Shown one piece after another: positions 1 to 7,616 of a stretch of DNA of 14,642 nt (the stretch's first letter is position 1; every line of letters begins with the position of its first letter). The stretch spans positions 5,038 to 19,679 of the forward strand of contig DKYC01000045.1 of the NCBI GenBank assembly GCA_002492295.1, given 5' to 3'. A program made the position numbers and the translations under genes. Under the pieces are notes generated by a model. It saw only the letters and a program-made list of their open reading frames with translations. It did no database searches and had not been told where the DNA came from. Source of the DNA: Lachnospiraceae bacterium UBA7110 (GTDB taxonomy: Bacteria; Bacillota; Clostridia; Lachnospirales; Lachnospiraceae).

Positions 1-171
1 CACGCCCTCCCGCTCCAGCATCCGTTCCCTGAAAGGAAAGTTGCCCGACATCGCAAGAGACGGGTCTATCGTATAATAATAATTGCTTGGAAGAACGCCC
101 TCCGTGACGGTGACAGTATCACCTGCTTTTACCTGTCCGGGACGTTCCATTTTAAAATTCATTTGTCTCAT
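1..171 (-). CDS. Unidentified protein, N-terminal 57 residues (3' end outside window)
   Basis: An open frame on the minus strand runs from ATG at 171 to the window edge and encodes 57 residues beginning MRQMNFKMERPGQVKAGDTV. GGGGAA lies just upstream of the ATG, with AAAACGG before it, and serves as a plausible ribosome binding site. A second Met at residue 4 (position 162) is an alternative start. There is no signal peptide or membrane segment in the visible part. The segment is polar and includes NYYYTIDPSLAMSGNFPFRE. I do not recognise the family. It lies 99 nt downstream of the 184-aa gene, with a hairpin between them, so it may be separately transcribed or expressed by readthrough. Confidence that it is a real gene is moderate, because the frame is short and cut. 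Confidence 0.55.
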   Translation of the reverse strand, partial: MRQMNFKMERPGQVKAGDTVTVTEGVLPSNYYYTIDPSLAMSGNFPFRERMLEREGV

Positions 172-244
172 ACTTTTCCCCGTTTTTGACCAAACTATGA
201 CAGCTGTTTTCCATCATCATAATTTTCCCATAGCAGACAAAGGA

Positions 245-265
245 AGGCGCTTTCGCAAAGCGCCT
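245..265 (-). terminator. Hairpin after the 184-aa gene, possible weak terminator
   Basis: A 9-bp perfect stem with a 3-nt loop (AGGCGCTTT / AAAGCGCCT) starts 6 nt after the stop codon at 271. On the minus strand it is followed by a TCCTTTGTC tract rather than a clean U-run. It could be a weak or leaky terminator, or a 3'-end stabilising hairpin between the 184-aa gene and the next gene. Confidence 0.5.
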
Positions 266-270
266 GTTCC

Positions 271-825
271 CTAAATTGCAATATCAAGCTGTGTCCGCAC
301 AACCTTTTTGGGCTGTTTTGAGTTTACCATAAATACGTTTCTTGCGCTCTGACGATAAACTGCCGCGTCACTGATGATTTTGGTAAGGTCTGAAATCCTT
401 TGGGAAAGCTGCGCACAGTCCTCCTTCGTAGCAGACGCAGCATCGCCGTTTAATCTGTTAAGTTCCGTGTTCAGCCGTTGTATCTCGTTGTTAAAATTCA
501 GTCGGTCAGAAATCGAAAAATATCCGTTGATAATCTGACTGGACAGTCCTTCCATCTTTTTGAGCATACCTTCAAGCTCCGCCTCACTCGAAAATCCGTC
601 CTTTTCCCCTTCGCTTTCCGGCTGGCTTGCCAAAAGCTCGCTGCGCTTTCTTCCGGCAGCCGAAATGGATAACATTACCGACTGTTCTTCGCTTTCCGCA
701 TTCTCCTCCAATGCGCTGCTGTTCTCTCTGATTGCTTCCTGCCGTTCCTGCGCGTCGGAATAAGAATTCTCGATTGCGGATGCGGCTCTGTTTAGGAGTG
801 CGGTGTTTGTACTTCTTACCTGCAT
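271..825 (-). CDS. Unidentified 184-aa Ser/Glu/Ala-rich helical protein
   Basis: I chose the start at 825 (MQVRSTNTALLNRAASAIEN) because a textbook AAAGGAG lies 6 nt before it. The frame is open further upstream to a Met at 936, but that start lacks an SD sequence and would place the leader hairpin inside coding sequence. The 184-residue product is polar and low in hydrophobic blocks. Glu/Gln/Ser/Ala-rich stretches at about 15-60 and heptad-like stretches such as FNNEIQRLNTELNRL at about 110-125 point to a mostly alpha-helical, probably coiled-coil protein. There is no signal peptide or TM segment, so it is probably cytoplasmic. A sigma-28-like promoter and a structured leader lie upstream, and a hairpin follows the stop, so it looks monocistronic. 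The promoter type hints at a motility or chemotaxis-regulon protein, but the sequence itself shows no known flagellar domain. Function unknown. Confidence 0.75.
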   Translation of the reverse strand: MQVRSTNTALLNRAASAIENSYSDAQERQEAIRENSSALEENAESEEQSVMLSISAAGRKRSELLASQPESEGEKDGFSSEAELEGMLKKMEGLSSQIINGYFSISDRLNFNNEIQRLNTELNRLNGDAASATKEDCAQLSQRISDLTKIISDAAVYRQSARNVFMVNSKQPKKVVRTQLDIAI

Positions 826-866
826 ATGATACTCCTTTCCCTTATATACATGACTGTAAACTACCC

Positions 867-887
867 CTTTACCGTTTACCGGTAAAG
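867..887 (-). promoter_or_regulatory. Leader hairpin upstream of the 184-aa gene
   Basis: A perfect 8-bp inverted repeat, CTTTACCG-(5 nt)-CGGTAAAG, lies about 30 nt upstream of the AAAGGAG ribosome binding site, inside the predicted 5' untranslated region. It is followed on the plus strand by a small CCC-TTC-GGG. It would fold in the mRNA and may modulate translation or be bound by a protein. There is no U-run after it, so it is not an obvious terminator. Confidence 0.45.
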
Positions 888-963
888 TCCCTTCGGGTAA
901 CAGCGCGGTTTCGCACGCTTTTGTTTCAGTCAACATAAGAATATTATTTGTTGATGTCTTATG

Positions 964-984
964 GTAGTTACATATGTAAACTAC
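964..984. promoter_or_regulatory. Operator-like near-palindrome with repeated half-site
   Basis: GTAGTT-ACATATGT-A-AACTAC is palindromic apart from one extra A. It lies just downstream of the predicted promoter of the 184-aa gene. Its right half, TGTAAACTAC (975-984), recurs exactly 120 bp away at 855-864, in both cases followed by a C-rich stretch. The arrangement suggests a binding site for a dimeric regulator. No regulator is identified. Confidence 0.35.
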
Positions 985-998
985 TCCCCTTGTTATCT

Positions 999-1025
999 AT
1001 ATCGGTTAATGGTCTGTTAAAATTA
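999..1025 (-). promoter_or_regulatory. Candidate sigma-28/sigma-D type promoter
   Basis: Read on the minus strand, the sequence gives TAAT-(15 nt)-ACCGATAT. This matches 3 of 4 and 7 of 8 positions of the motility sigma factor consensus TAAA-N15-GCCGATAT. It would start transcription near 990 and give a leader of about 165 nt for the 184-aa gene. A housekeeping alternative (TTAACA with a poor -10) is weaker. The assignment rests on motif match alone. Confidence 0.4.
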
Positions 1026-1130
1026 ACTTAATTTTATATAATTTTTGAATTTTTTGTTCATTTTAGTTTATTTGTGGTGATTTCTATATTTTTACAGATA
1101 ATTTATTCTGTCTTGGGATGCTCGGTGCAC

Positions 1131-1163
1131 AAAAAAACTCCCTGACAGTTCAGGGAGTTTTTT
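1131..1163 (-). terminator. Rho-independent terminator of the aldo/keto reductase gene
   Basis: The hairpin is AAAAAAACTCCCTGA-cag-TTCAGGGAGTTTTTT, with a stem of nine or more bp flanked by A- and T-runs on either side. It begins 14 nt after the reductase stop. The symmetric A/T flanks mean it could terminate transcription from both directions. Confidence 0.9.
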
Positions 1164-1176
1164 CCTTTTATTTCTT

Positions 1177-2355
1177 TTAATATGCCTTCAAAAGCTTTAC
1201 AAGCCACCTGCCAAGCTTATATACCGGCGTTTCCAAATGTCTTTTCGCGTTTTTCAGTTCTTTCCTGATTTCGATGTGCTGCGGACAGTGCAGTTCGCAT
1301 TTCCCGCATTCGATGCAGTTTGACACACCGGAATAGTCCTTGCGCAGTGCCGTGCACATAAAATATTCCTGAAGCGCGGAAAAGCTTCCTTCAGAATATT
1401 TGTGGTTATAGGCGGCGAAGGCTGCAGGGATATCCACGTTTTGCGGACACGGCATACAGTAGCCGCAGCCGGTGCAGCCAACCTTCATTTTTGCGTTGAT
1501 TGCCTGCACGACCTGTTTGAGCATTGCCTCCTCGTGTTCGCCAACTTCGCCGACCCTCACGTCAGACGCTGTGGCAATGTTGTCCTTTACCATTTCAAGT
1601 GAATTCATCCCAGACAATACGCAGGTGACCTGCGGCTGGCTCCACAGCCATTTAAATGCCCACTGGGCCGGCGTATGCCTGATTGGGTAATTTTCAAAGA
1701 TTTCAACAGCCTTCTCCGGAAGGAGGCTGACAAGTTTACCGCCCCGCAGCGGTTCCATGATAATCACGGGAATGCCTTTTTTATTTGCGTACAATAAGCC
1801 CTTTCTTCCCGCCTGCGTATTTTCATCCATATAGTTATACTGTATCTGGCAGAAATCCCAATCATAGGCATCAATCAGACGGCAGAACATATCCGCGTTG
1901 CCATGGTATGAAAATCCGATTTGTTTTATTGCGCCGCTTGCTTTCTTTTCAGCAAGCCATTCCAAAATGCCAAGTGATTTTAAGCGCTCCCAGGTTTTTA
2001 CGTCCGTGAGCATATGCATCAGGTAATATTCAACATGGTCGGTTTTGAGACGGTTTAACTGCTCCGTGAAGTATTTTTCCATGCTGTCGCTGCTTTTGAT
2101 TAAGTAATGAGGGAGCTTTGTCGCAATATTTACCCTGTCGCGGATATTGTTTTTTGCCAGGATTTCCCCAAGCGCCGTCTCGCTTCCGGGATAAACATAC
2201 GCAGTGTCATAGTAGTTGACACCTGCGCGGTACGCCTCCATGATTTCCGATTCCGCCTTTTCCATATTAATTTTTCCGCCGCTCTGCGTAAAACGCATGC
2301 AGCCATAACCTAATATTGAAATTTCGTTTCCGTATCTGTCCTTGCGATAATTCAT
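1177..2355 (-). CDS. Aldo/keto reductase with C-terminal 2x[4Fe-4S] ferredoxin domain
   Basis: The 392-residue product matches the usual size of ferredoxin-type aldo/keto reductases. Residues 1-270 form the TIM barrel. The catalytic tetrad is D50, Y55 (in DTAYVYPGSE), K80 and H114. The C-terminal part has two cysteine clusters: C294, C297, C300, C303 (CTGCGYCMPCP) and C347, C350, C353, C357 (CIECGKCELHCP). It is a predicted cytoplasmic oxidoreductase that couples NAD(P)H and iron-sulfur redox to an unknown carbonyl or sugar-like substrate. The start at 2355 is favoured because the nearest upstream ATG (2360) reads into a stop after two codons. The SD is weak (GGAAAGAAG). It is downstream of the NTF2-like gene but has its own promoter at 2417-2446 and ends in a strong terminator. 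The family is clear; the substrate is not. Confidence 0.95.
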   Translation of the reverse strand: MNYRKDRYGNEISILGYGCMRFTQSGGKINMEKAESEIMEAYRAGVNYYDTAYVYPGSETALGEILAKNNIRDRVNIATKLPHYLIKSSDSMEKYFTEQLNRLKTDHVEYYLMHMLTDVKTWERLKSLGILEWLAEKKASGAIKQIGFSYHGNADMFCRLIDAYDWDFCQIQYNYMDENTQAGRKGLLYANKKGIPVIIMEPLRGGKLVSLLPEKAVEIFENYPIRHTPAQWAFKWLWSQPQVTCVLSGMNSLEMVKDNIATASDVRVGEVGEHEEAMLKQVVQAINAKMKVGCTGCGYCMPCPQNVDIPAAFAAYNHKYSEGSFSALQEYFMCTALRKDYSGVSNCIECGKCELHCPQHIEIRKELKNAKRHLETPVYKLGRWLVKLLKAY

Positions 2356-2416
2356 TTCATTCTTCTTCTTTCCTATTTTTTATGCCGCGCCAATTACAGC
2401 CGCAAATACTCGTGTA

Positions 2417-2446
2417 AGTATAACACATGTGGAAAACAATTCGCAA
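2417..2446 (-). promoter_or_regulatory. Sigma-70-type promoter for the aldo/keto reductase
   Basis: On the minus strand, TTGCGA (-35, 4/6) is separated by 18 nt from TATACT (-10, 5/6). It lies in the gap between the NTF2-like stop and the reductase start and gives a leader of about 55 nt. It may allow expression independent of the GH30 and NTF2-like genes. Confidence 0.5.
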
Positions 2447-2468
2447 GTACAATTTGCTTACTGGAATG

Positions 2469-2834
2469 CTATATCAGATGCCCAATCCGTTTCTCCAGGC
2501 GCCATGCGGGTGCCGGTCCGTCATCGCTCCAATATTCGTCAACCAAAACAATTCTATCATCTTTTACCCTGATAAATGAAATTGCATGAAAGGATTGTTC
2601 TTTATCACGCGAAAAAACATGCGTTACCGTAATGATAAGGTCGTCCTTTTTTTCGATTCTTTCAACCGCCCCGTCCCATTCGCCAGGATATGTACAGTTT
2701 GCTGTTATAAATTCTTCCAAGTTAAAACTTTCGCTTGTGTTATGCCAGTTTATGACAGCAGTGTCATAAAAGAACGTCCGCATCAGCTCCGCGTCCTGTT
2801 TTAACACTGCTTCCCAATATGCATGAATATCCAT
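2469..2834 (-). CDS. NTF2-like (SnoaL-type) small protein
   Basis: The 121-residue product has the layout of the NTF2-like cone fold. N-terminal helices (AYWEAVLKQDAELMRTFF) lead into a strand with INWHNTSESFNLEEFI, and the protein ends with the typical FIRVKDDRIVLVDEYWSDDG before PAPAWR. Members of this fold are small cytoplasmic enzymes or ligand binders of very diverse function, so no reaction can be assigned. GGAGG lies 12 nt before the ATG, a rather long spacing. The gene begins 35 nt after the GH30 stop and is probably co-transcribed with it. The pairing with GH30 suggests an accessory role in sugar handling, which is only inferred. Confidence 0.85.
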   Translation of the reverse strand: MDIHAYWEAVLKQDAELMRTFFYDTAVINWHNTSESFNLEEFITANCTYPGEWDGAVERIEKKDDLIITVTHVFSRDKEQSFHAISFIRVKDDRIVLVDEYWSDDGPAPAWRLEKRIGHLI

Positions 2835-2869
2835 TTTATCTCAATTCCTCCACAAAATGCCCAAAAGCA

Positions 2870-4216
2870 TCAGCACACGGCTGCCGAGCCAATCGCGTTC
2901 GCTTTCACGCAAATCTCCGCCATTCGCTCCCCCAGACGCAGGCGAACCCTGACATCATGGCAGGTCCGGTTAAGCAGTATCACCGCAATCTGCCCGTCCG
3001 GATTAAGAAACGCCACTGCTTCAAACTCATCACAATACCTGCTCATCCCAATCCGCACCGCGCCCGTTTTGATAAAATGCGCAAAATGCCACAAGTAATC
3101 CGCCGTGTTCCTCCGAATTAATTCATTTCTTTTCGTGTCAAACAAAAACGGCGCGTCGCAGAAATTCCCTACATGATTCGGTCCGCCCTCCTCATCCAGT
3201 ACAATATTCCAATCATAAAACGCGTTCATGCCGCTATTCATGTTTCCAATCATGTCGTGCGCATATTTCTGCGCGTTTTTCAGATAATCATCCGAAGCAA
3301 ACTTACTATACTCAATGCACGCCTCCGACAAAATCAGCTTCTTGTCCGGAAACCGCTCCCGAATCATCTGCAATGCCTCAAAATGATCCCCGCTATACCA
3401 ATGAAACGCAATCCCGGCTATCATATGCGCCGTCGTATCGTCAATGATTTCACAAGCACGCTCATACGCCCGTTCCTTATTGTGGTCCCAAATAAAGACC
3501 TCAACATCGGACAAATCATGTTCCTGTAATGCAGCCCATAAGTAGTCCCGCAAAAATTCCTTCTCCTGCTGCGCCGTATAAACACAGGAGTCCCACGTCT
3601 GAACTGCTTTCGGCTCATTCTGTAAGCTGATGCGCTTTACCAAATACCCACGCTTCCGATATTCCCTGATATAACGGCAGATATAGTCTGCCCACACTTT
3701 CTTATATTCCTGTTTTAATTCCCCGCCATGATTTCTGTCCCCGTTTGTCTTCATGTATGCGGGCGGACTCCACGGCGTCAGCATAATCTCCAGCCTGTCG
3801 CCGTACACCTTCTGCGCATCGTCCAACAGCGGAAAAATATGCTTCTCCACCCGCTCCAGCTGAAACTGCGAAAACACTTTATCCTCCGCATTTTCCACTG
3901 CTTCATAATGCCCGAGCGAAAAGTCACAGCTGTCAATCGGAATACGCACCATGCGATATCCCATCTCGTTCCCGTCAAAATACGCCCGCAGCATGCTTTT
4001 CTTCTGCGCCCCGTCCATCAACCCGTAAATATACCCCGCAGACTCCGTAAGCGCCCCGCCAAATCCCTCAAAGGTCTGATACGTTACGGACGGATAAAGG
4101 TTCAGCAGGCAATCCTCCTCTCCGCCGTCAGGAACAAGCGCTGTCTCCCACTCCTCCCGGCGCCGTTCATTGTTTTCATACCATGTGCTGACATACTTTA
4201 CTTTCATTCTTTCCAT
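2870..4216 (-). CDS. Glycoside hydrolase family 30 enzyme
   Basis: The 448-residue product has GH30 hallmarks: GFGGALTESA (51-60), TPWSPPAYMKTN (147-158), the acid/base Glu201 in SLQNEP and the nucleophile Glu298 in LSEACIEY. The DWNIVLDEEGGPNHVGNF block (335-352) of the barrel follows, then a short C-terminal beta domain. The family retains configuration and cleaves beta-linked sugars (glucosyl, xylosyl, fucosyl, 1,6-glucan). The exact substrate cannot be read from the sequence. There is no signal peptide, so it probably acts inside the cell on imported oligosaccharides. The start at 4216 is plausible; Met4 is an alternative, preceded by GGAAAG. A GGGAGG lies 13 nt upstream of the first ATG. 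It is the first gene of a likely GH30/NTF2-like unit with an operator-like repeat upstream. Confidence 0.95.
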   Translation of the reverse strand: MERMKVKYVSTWYENNERRREEWETALVPDGGEEDCLLNLYPSVTYQTFEGFGGALTESAGYIYGLMDGAQKKSMLRAYFDGNEMGYRMVRIPIDSCDFSLGHYEAVENAEDKVFSQFQLERVEKHIFPLLDDAQKVYGDRLEIMLTPWSPPAYMKTNGDRNHGGELKQEYKKVWADYICRYIREYRKRGYLVKRISLQNEPKAVQTWDSCVYTAQQEKEFLRDYLWAALQEHDLSDVEVFIWDHNKERAYERACEIIDDTTAHMIAGIAFHWYSGDHFEALQMIRERFPDKKLILSEACIEYSKFASDDYLKNAQKYAHDMIGNMNSGMNAFYDWNIVLDEEGGPNHVGNFCDAPFLFDTKRNELIRRNTADYLWHFAHFIKTGAVRIGMSRYCDEFEAVAFLNPDGQIAVILLNRTCHDVRVRLRLGERMAEICVKANAIGSAAVC

Positions 4217-4257
4217 ACGTCAATTCCCAACCTCCCGTTTCTTTATATTTGATTGGA

Positions 4258-4280
4258 CTTGCGATATAATTTACCGCAAG
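4258..4280. promoter_or_regulatory. Operator-like inverted repeat upstream of GH30
   Basis: The repeat is CTTGCG-(11 nt)-CGCAAG, a perfect 6-bp arm pair with partial symmetry further in (nTAnA). It lies about 42 bp before the GH30 start, in the region where the promoter must be; TATAAA occurs between the two. The size and symmetry resemble sites for LacI- or GntR-type sugar regulators. No regulator gene is in the window. Confidence 0.4.
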
Positions 4281-4349
4281 CATATCGATTTCGCGCTGCT
4301 ACACCTGCCCCATGTCACAGAGATATGATATCAGTTCCCTTTTCTTATT

Positions 4350-4916
4350 TTAATATAGCAGCTTACTTCCTTTCTCACAGATTTCATAAATTTCATCATA
4401 TTTTTCTTCAATCAGAGGCGTAAGTTTCTGCGTCTGTCTTTGTACTTTCTTTTTATATAAGAAGTAAGGCGCAATCCACCCCAAAAACCCCGGTACGGCA
4501 AACAGGATACATAGGATATACTGCGGCGGCTGCGCGGTCACGGCAAAAGTGGAGCCTGCCATAAATGCGGTTCCGAAAACTCCAAGTATAACCGCATACA
4601 TGGTGGCAGCAGAAGTTTTTGCTTTTTCCAGCATGTCAATCTCATTGACGCACGCTTCAAAATTCCTTTGCAGTCTTGTCAGCTCTGCCTTGTTGACAAT
4701 TTTACGGTCCCGCTTAAGATGGATGACTGCTTTCTGCGCTGATGCCGCATGGGATGTTCCCATCGCCTCCTGTACATTCCCGTCAATCTCCCAACCGAAA
4801 TTCTCATATCCGTCGAGCAAAAAGGAAATTCTGCTGCTATCCGCGATAATTTCCTTATATTCATATCCGATAAAATTTTTCTGCTGATTTTCCGAATCCT
4901 TCCTTTTCATAACCAT
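4350..4916 (-). CDS. 2-TM membrane protein, last gene of the two-component cassette
   Basis: The 188-residue product begins with a soluble stretch. YEYKEI and LLDGYENFGWEID (about 18-45) recall DUF4177-type small domains. A helical charged segment (65-100) leads into two membrane segments at about 105-127 and 133-153, and a basic/acidic cytoplasmic helical tail follows. Both termini are therefore predicted to be in the cytoplasm. It starts 5 nt after the kinase stop, with AAAAGG and GGAGG upstream. The alternative start at 4910 (Met3) has the better SD spacing. Its position directly after a sensor kinase suggests an accessory or target of the system. No enzymatic motif is visible. Confidence 0.85.
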   Translation of the reverse strand: MVMKRKDSENQQKNFIGYEYKEIIADSSRISFLLDGYENFGWEIDGNVQEAMGTSHAASAQKAVIHLKRDRKIVNKAELTRLQRNFEACVNEIDMLEKAKTSAATMYAVILGVFGTAFMAGSTFAVTAQPPQYILCILFAVPGFLGWIAPYFLYKKKVQRQTQKLTPLIEEKYDEIYEICEKGSKLLY

Positions 4917-4921
4917 GCCTT

Positions 4922-6022
4922 TTATGCCTCCAATGATAACGCGCCGCGATTGACATCAGCCGCAGGCAGTGTTACCGTGAAAGCGCTGCCCTTTCCTTCC
5001 TCACTGACCACCTGGATATCCCCGTCCATAAGCTCCAGCACCCGCTTTACCAGTGCAAGTCCAAGTCCGTTTCCTTCTTTGGAATGCGACAGATCACCCT
5101 GATAAAATTTGTCAAAAATATGGCTTACCACCTCTTTTTTCATACCGCAGCCGGTGTCGGAAACCGTAACCGTAATGCAGTCCTGATGCGACGCCTGACT
5201 GACTGTGACACTACCGCCCTGCCCGGTAAATTTAACCGCATTGGAAAGCAGATTGTTCCACACCAGTTCCAACAGATTTGCATCCGCGCTCACCAGCGCC
5301 GTATCTTCTATCTGCGTTTCCAAAACAAGCTCCTTTTCATCCCACGCATCTTCAAACTGCAAAATACACTCGCATAGCTGCCGACAGACATCATACGTCT
5401 CCATTTCCACCGTAATGTTCTGATTTTCCAGTTTGTTCAGCTTTAAAATATTGCCGATGAGATTGGAAAGCCTTGATGCCGCACTTGCGATGGTTTTCGC
5501 ATATTCTACCCTTGTTTTCTCCTCAACCTGTTTCATTTGCAGAAGTTCTGCGTAGTTTTTAATTACTGCAATCGGTGTTTTCATCTCATGGGATACATTG
5601 GAAACAAAATCCGTTTTGAGGGTTTCAATGCTACCCAGTTCTTCGACCATCTTATTAAAGTCTATAATTATGAAATCCAAATAATCCAGTTTATCAGCCG
5701 TGTGCAGCGGCGCAACATACACGGAGAAATCTCCTTTTGCAACTTTTGCCGTTGCCTCCGCCATATTATGCAGCGGTATTTCATACGTATTTTTAATCCG
5801 TTTCCTTGTAAAAACCGTAATTCCCATTGCTACGACTGCCCAATATAACATCGGAACAACCGATTGTGTAAATGCATTCCACTGCAGGTCATCCATCAGT
5901 ACAATCAATCCGGAATGGAGACCGGACATCAGAAAAAGTACACCGCAGTATATGGCAAAAAGGGAAAGCACAAATCGCCTTTCCTTTACCCGTCCATAAT
6001 AATTACTCTGATTTCTTTTCAT
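4922..6022 (-). CDS. HAMP-containing sensor histidine kinase
   Basis: The 366-residue product has TM segments at about 18-43 and 53-71 with only a ten-residue external loop, so it probably senses within or near the membrane. A HAMP linker follows (72-126). The dimerisation domain carries the phospho-acceptor His145 in SNVSHEMKTPI. The ATP-binding domain shows the N box (NNLLSNAVKF, N257/N261), G1 (DTGCGM, 289), F box (FDKFYQGD) and G2 (GNGLGLALV, 318). It phosphorylates the response regulator encoded just upstream, and the start codon overlaps that gene's stop as ATGA. The very short sensing loop resembles cell-envelope-stress kinases. The signal itself is unknown. Confidence 0.97.
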   Translation of the reverse strand: MKRNQSNYYGRVKERRFVLSLFAIYCGVLFLMSGLHSGLIVLMDDLQWNAFTQSVVPMLYWAVVAMGITVFTRKRIKNTYEIPLHNMAEATAKVAKGDFSVYVAPLHTADKLDYLDFIIIDFNKMVEELGSIETLKTDFVSNVSHEMKTPIAVIKNYAELLQMKQVEEKTRVEYAKTIASAASRLSNLIGNILKLNKLENQNITVEMETYDVCRQLCECILQFEDAWDEKELVLETQIEDTALVSADANLLELVWNNLLSNAVKFTGQGGSVTVSQASHQDCITVTVSDTGCGMKKEVVSHIFDKFYQGDLSHSKEGNGLGLALVKRVLELMDGDIQVVSEEGKGSAFTVTLPAADVNRGALSLEA

Positions 6023-6690
6023 TGCAGCACCGCCTTATATCCCAGACCTCTTACGGTCACAATCTTGAATCCGTCGCAGGCAGACAGTTTATCCCGCAGC
6101 TTTGTCACATAGACATCGACTGCCCGAAGGCTTGTCTCACTCTCAACGCCCCAAAACTCGTCCATTAGCTGTCCTCTTGAAAATGTCTTTTTCGGATAGG
6201 ACAGCAACTTGTATATGATATGAAATTCCCTTGTGGTCAGCGCTATCTCCTCGCCGTCAATCTCCGCACTCATGGCGTCTGCGTCCAATACCAGATTCCC
6301 GACCGTAATCCTGCGCTCCATCTCAATGTTTGCACGCCGCAAAAGCGCACGCACGCGCAGAAGTAATTCGTCCAGTTCTATGGGCTTTACCATGTAATCG
6401 TCAATCCCGAGCTGAAAGCCTTTTTGTTTCGAGGGCAGGTCGTCTTTTGCCGACATGAATAAAATGGGGATTGTCCTGTTGACCTCCCTTACTGTGCGGG
6501 CAAATTCAAAGCCGTCGATTTCGGGCATCATGATGTCGGAAATAATCAGCTCATACATACCGCCGTACAGCTCCTCATAGGCTTCCTTTGCGTTCAGACA
6601 GCCTTTTGTCAAAAATCCGCTGTCATTTAAATAGGTGCATACGATTTGGTTGAGTCTTGCATCATCTTCCACAACCAGTATCGGAATCAT
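6019..6690 (-). CDS. OmpR-family response regulator
   Basis: The receiver domain (about 1-115) has the acidic pair D9/D10, phospho-acceptor D52 in SDIMMPEIDGFEF, S80 and K102. A C-terminal winged-helix DNA-binding domain follows, with LTTREFHIIYKLL, SLRAVDVYVTKLRDKL and VRGLGYKA. I chose the start at 6690 (MIPILVVEDD) because GGAAAGGAG sits 9 nt upstream. The longer frame from 6717 adds a 9-residue leader atypical of the family. With this start the protein is 223 residues, the usual length. Its first 29 nt overlap the end of the upstream membrane protein gene, and its stop overlaps the kinase start, so expression is probably coupled. Confidence 0.96.
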   Translation of the reverse strand: MIPILVVEDDARLNQIVCTYLNDSGFLTKGCLNAKEAYEELYGGMYELIISDIMMPEIDGFEFARTVREVNRTIPILFMSAKDDLPSKQKGFQLGIDDYMVKPIELDELLLRVRALLRRANIEMERRITVGNLVLDADAMSAEIDGEEIALTTREFHIIYKLLSYPKKTFSRGQLMDEFWGVESETSLRAVDVYVTKLRDKLSACDGFKIVTVRGLGYKAVLQ

Positions 6691-7606
6691 AAACCATATC
6701 TCCTTTCCCGTTTTCATATTTTAATCGCTTTGTTGCGTGTACAAGCATATAGACTGCCATTCCTGTTACAACAACACAGACTCCTGCCCCTGTCAGTGCC
6801 GTCATCATCTGCCGAAAACCCGCATCATCTGCCGCCCCGAACTGCGTCAGCATTGCCGTTTCCAGCGACAGCATGGAGACCATTGCCGCCGTCAGGTTAA
6901 TCCCTTTTGCTGCTGACAAAATCGGACTTCCATAGCGCCGGAACTTAATGACATTCCACACTGCCGTAATTGTTGCATAAAACGTATATAATGCCATGAT
7001 GTATATGAGCATACCGGGGTATTCGAATCCGCTGTTTTGATGTACGGCAAGAATTACAATGCCTGCCAGCGCGGCATTCATAAACAGCAGGACAATCCCG
7101 CACAACCGGTATCTGCGCCATTCGGAAACTTTGTTTTTTCTCCCCCTGTGAACATGATGGAGCAGAGAAAAGCGCATAATGGCAATCATAATGTAATATA
7201 CCGCCAGCGTTCCAAACCATACGGAATGATAATAAATTCCCGAAAACAGCTTGACGCCCGCATAAAACAGATTAATCAGAAATCCCTGATACAGAGCGAC
7301 TTGCGCACGGAATGTATCTTCTGTTAAATACCTGCCAACCACGGGAATTTCCAACACTTTTCTTGCAAATGGGTTTTGCTGTATGCCTTTTTGGATAAAG
7401 CGCACGGCGCCTGTGATTCCCGTGATTGTAATAACCAGAGCGTACGCCGATAAAAGATATGAGACATAAGCGAGGGTTGGATTTACTGTTTCCCCTGCAA
7501 GCGCATAAATTACAAGCATGTAAGACGGAATTGAAATCAGCAGCGTTGGAATGGGAGGCGGGAAAAATATTCTTTTTAATATCTTCTTTATGTTTTGTTT
7601 TGTCAT
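6662..7606 (-). CDS. Multi-TM membrane protein, first gene of the two-component cassette
   Basis: The 314-residue product is hydrophobic with about eight predicted membrane segments, at about 20-38, 44-66, 104-122, 126-147, 168-190, 196-216, 233-250 and 270-292. Basic loops between them include RKNKVSEWRRYR. I see no catalytic or transport motif and cannot name a family. It opens the cassette and its 3' end overlaps the response regulator by 29 nt, so it is very likely an input or output component, for example a membrane sensor partner. GAGGT lies 6 nt before the ATG. A palindrome sits 11 nt upstream of the ATG. Confidence 0.85.
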   Translation of the reverse strand: MTKQNIKKILKRIFFPPPIPTLLISIPSYMLVIYALAGETVNPTLAYVSYLLSAYALVITITGITGAVRFIQKGIQQNPFARKVLEIPVVGRYLTEDTFRAQVALYQGFLINLFYAGVKLFSGIYYHSVWFGTLAVYYIMIAIMRFSLLHHVHRGRKNKVSEWRRYRLCGIVLLFMNAALAGIVILAVHQNSGFEYPGMLIYIMALYTFYATITAVWNVIKFRRYGSPILSAAKGINLTAAMVSMLSLETAMLTQFGAADDAGFRQMMTALTGAGVCVVVTGMAVYMLVHATKRLKYENGKGDMVYDSDTGCGR

Positions 7607-7616
7607 TAGACACCTC

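Noticed and set aside
3728..4252. A 174-residue plus-strand frame
   Set aside because: It lies wholly antisense to the GH30 gene, is rich in His/Arg/Pro and has no SD or homology signal.
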